Positions 6,267 through 7,283 of a stretch of 7,283 nucleotides of DNA are shown here, piece by piece. The translations under genes were made by a program, and so were the position numbers. This DNA is from Prevotellaceae bacterium (GTDB lineage Bacteria; Bacteroidota; Bacteroidia; Bacteroidales; UBA932), in assembly GCA_031259225.1 (NCBI GenBank), contig JAIRLT010000015.1, forward strand, positions 1 through 7,283, written 5' to 3'. The stretch's first letter is position 1. The number at the start of each line of letters is the position of its first letter. Under the pieces are notes generated by a model, which made no database searches, was not told the origin of the DNA, and saw nothing but the letters and a program-made list of their open reading frames with translations.

Positions 6267-6351
6267 GAATTAGGAATTAGGAATTAAGAATTAGGAATTA
6301 GGCTGGCGCTATCCACATCATCACATCTCCACATCTCCACATCATCACATT
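6267..6351. repeat. Composite short tandem repeat block 3 (heptamers, half core, octamers)
   Basis: Five 7-bp units of gaattag (the third is gaattaa) run from 6267 to 6301. GCTGGCGC, the left half of the palindromic core, follows at 6302-6309. An 8-bp repeat, tccacatc or atcacatc, runs from 6312 to 6351 (five units). The block occupies the whole folC-phosphoesterase spacer and supplies the phosphoesterase stop codon and final Met codon. It has the same order (array, core, second array) as blocks 1 and 2 but different unit sequences. Confidence 0.9.
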
Positions 6352-6842
6352 TTCTTCTTCCATTCCGCTACTTCCAATCCGGAGATATTGCCGTTGTCCA
6401 GCGTAAACCGTACGGCGGTGCGTATAGCATGAAAGCCATATATGCCGGCGGCTCCGGGGTTGATGTGGAGTATGTCGAACTTTTTATCGTGCATTACTTT
6501 TAAAATGTGCGAATGCCCGGATATGAAAAGTTGCGGCGGTTTTTTTACCAATTCCCGGAGTACGGAAGGCTCATAGCGTCCCGGATAGCCGCCGATGTGC
6601 GTCATCAGCGCCTCTACGCCTTCTACGGTGAAACGTTGCATGGCAGGATAAACGCTACGGACATCCGCGCCGTCAATATTGCCATATACGGCACGTAGCG
6701 GTTTAAATGCCGCTATCTCATCGGCTACCGCCAACGAACCGATATCGCCGGCATGCCATATTTCATCTACCTCTTGAAAGAAAAGGCGCAATTTCTCATC
6801 CCAAAAATGATGCGTATCCGAAAGCAAGCCGATAGTCTTCAT
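6345..6842 (-). CDS. YfcE/MJ0936-type metallophosphoesterase
   Basis: This 165-residue single-domain calcineurin-like phosphoesterase has every metal-binding block: SDTHH (8-12, D9 and H11), HAGD (30-33, D33), GNID (54-57, N55), THIGG (81-85, H82), and SGHSH (108-112, H110 and H112). NPGAAG (128-133) is the usual closing motif of the YfcE group. Family members hydrolyse phosphodiesters in vitro with a dinuclear metal centre, but their natural substrate is mostly unknown, so none is assigned. Length is normal. The ATG at 6840-6842 sits directly before the first strand (KTIGLLSDTH). A -7 box lies about 20 bp upstream. The gene precedes folC on the same strand, with repeat block 3 between them. 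Its stop codon and last codon lie in that repeat. Confidence 0.92.
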   Translation of the reverse strand: MKTIGLLSDTHHFWDEKLRLFFQEVDEIWHAGDIGSLAVADEIAAFKPLRAVYGNIDGADVRSVYPAMQRFTVEGVEALMTHIGGYPGRYEPSVLRELVKKPPQLFISGHSHILKVMHDKKFDILHINPGAAGIYGFHAIRTAVRFTLDNGNISGLEVAEWKKKM

Positions 6843-6862
6843 TAGCGTAAAAAATAATGGTG

Positions 6863-6870
6863 CAAAAATA
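6863..6870 (-). promoter_or_regulatory. Putative -7 box for the phosphoesterase (and possibly folC)
   Basis: The minus strand reads TATTTTTG, a match to TAnnTTTG, 20 bp before the phosphoesterase ATG. A TTTG occurs at 6883-6886 on the same strand, but only 12 bp away, shorter than the usual -33 spacing. The assignment therefore rests on the -7 match and position alone. Confidence 0.45.
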
Positions 6871-6966
6871 CTACTTTTTATACAAACGACACACAGGACA
6901 GGGAGGATTTACAGATTTGGGCTACCGACGGAATAATTTAAAAATTCAAAGATTTCAAGATTTCAA

Positions 6967-7004
6967 AAAGAACTGCCGGCAAGTTTCCTTGCCGGCAGTT
7001 CTTT
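6967..7004. terminator. Strong 17-bp hairpin, terminator-like on both strands
   Basis: A perfect 17-bp stem (6967-6983 with 6988-7004) closes a 4-base loop (tttc on the plus strand); its centre is ctgccggcaag. On the minus strand the stem ends in CTTTTTG, a fair U-tract. On the plus strand it ends in TTCTTTGTTG, a weaker one. It has the form of an intrinsic terminator, but no gene ends here: it stands between two divergent genes. The remainder of the 256-bp gap (6843-7098) contains two -7 boxes, short gatttcaa repeats before the hairpin, and no ORF I can support. Confidence 0.65.
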
Positions 7005-7057
7005 GTTGCATTCAACGCCCCCTCCTATTTTATGACATAAGGCTGCTATTTTTTTTG

Positions 7058-7065
7058 TACCTTTG
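7058..7065 (+). promoter_or_regulatory. Putative -7 box for the CoA-binding protein gene
   Basis: TACCTTTG matches TAnnTTTG and lies 33 bp before the ATG at 7099, a typical leader length for Bacteroidota. It follows a T-run. No convincing -33 TTTG is seen at the expected distance. Confidence 0.6.
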
Positions 7066-7098
7066 TGGATTAGCCTGTATAATTGGACAACAAATAGC

Positions 7099-7283
7099 AT
7101 GATTACACAACAATTGATAACTCCCAAAAGTATAGTGGTAGTAGGCGGTTCCGATGATATTCACAAACCCGGCGGAAAAGTAATAAAAAATTTGACAGAC
7201 GGTAAATATTCCGGCGCTTTGTATGCCGTAAATCCAAAGTCCGGCAATATACAGGGTATCCGTTCGTTTCGCACGGTTGAAGA
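7099..7283 (+). CDS. CoA-binding / acyl-CoA synthetase (ADP-forming)-like protein, N-terminal part
   Basis: The frame opens at the ATG and stays open for 61 codons to the window edge. After a short lead (MITQQLITPKS) comes a Rossmann-type strand-loop IVVVGGSDDIHKPGGKV (residues 12-28), then LYAVNPKSGNIQGIRSF, typical of the N-terminal CoA-binding domain of ADP-forming acetate/acyl-CoA synthetases and related CoA-binding proteins. In complete members this domain is followed by ligase-CoA and ATP-grasp domains; none of that is in view, so a shorter CoA-binding protein is possible. The full-length enzyme would make ATP from acyl-CoA during fermentation, which suits an anaerobic Bacteroidales, but that is inference. 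A -7 box and A-rich leader precede the start, with no Shine-Dalgarno. Confidence 0.8.
   Translation, partial: MITQQLITPKSIVVVGGSDDIHKPGGKVIKNLTDGKYSGALYAVNPKSGNIQGIRSFRTVE

Noticed and set aside
6857..7102. 81-codon plus-strand frame in the divergent region
   Set aside because: It runs through the 17-bp hairpin, the short repeats and the -7 box of the next gene, and its translation resembles no family I know. It looks like a chance frame.

Overview
The window reads as an ordinary stretch of a Bacteroidota (probably Bacteroidales) chromosome. Four signs support this. The proteins resemble Bacteroidales versions of their families. Four gene starts are preceded by a TAnnTTTG -7 box, the hallmark of Bacteroidota promoters. 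Shine-Dalgarno sequences are largely absent. The gene borders are filled with short tandem repeats. The genus cannot be fixed from the sequence alone. No RNA gene, insertion sequence, integrase or CRISPR array is visible.

Layout. (1) 1-108 (+): C-terminal end of an unrecognised protein. (2) 210-2951 (-): a three-gene unit in the order SAM hydrolase/adenosyltransferase family protein, MazG nucleotide pyrophosphohydrolase, NAD-dependent epimerase/dehydratase. The first two genes abut as TAGATG. (3) 2952-3230: a divergent control region with a 16-bp inverted repeat and a -7 box facing each way. (4) 3231-4954 (+): tpiA (triosephosphate isomerase) and prmA (ribosomal protein L11 methyltransferase), separated by a repeat-rich spacer. 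(5) 4960-6842 (-): a YfcE-type metallophosphoesterase followed by folC (folylpoly-/dihydrofolate synthase). folC meets prmA tail to tail with 5 bp between the stop codons. (6) 6843-7098: a second divergent region with a 17-bp perfect hairpin between two -7 boxes. (7) 7099-7283 (+): the start of a CoA-binding, acyl-CoA synthetase (ADP-forming)-like protein.

The genes are housekeeping: glycolysis, folate, ribosome modification, and nucleotide and SAM clean-up. I see no new defence, mobile or biosynthetic system. The unusual content is the repeat landscape. At three gene junctions a tandem array of 7-bp units is joined through a GC-rich palindrome (consensus GCTGGCGCGCCAGC, or half of it) to a second array of different sequence. 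These arrays lie at 3' gene ends and in places run into the reading frames. The last 18 codons of mazG, the last 6 of the epimerase, and the stop codon of the phosphoesterase are made of repeat sequence.
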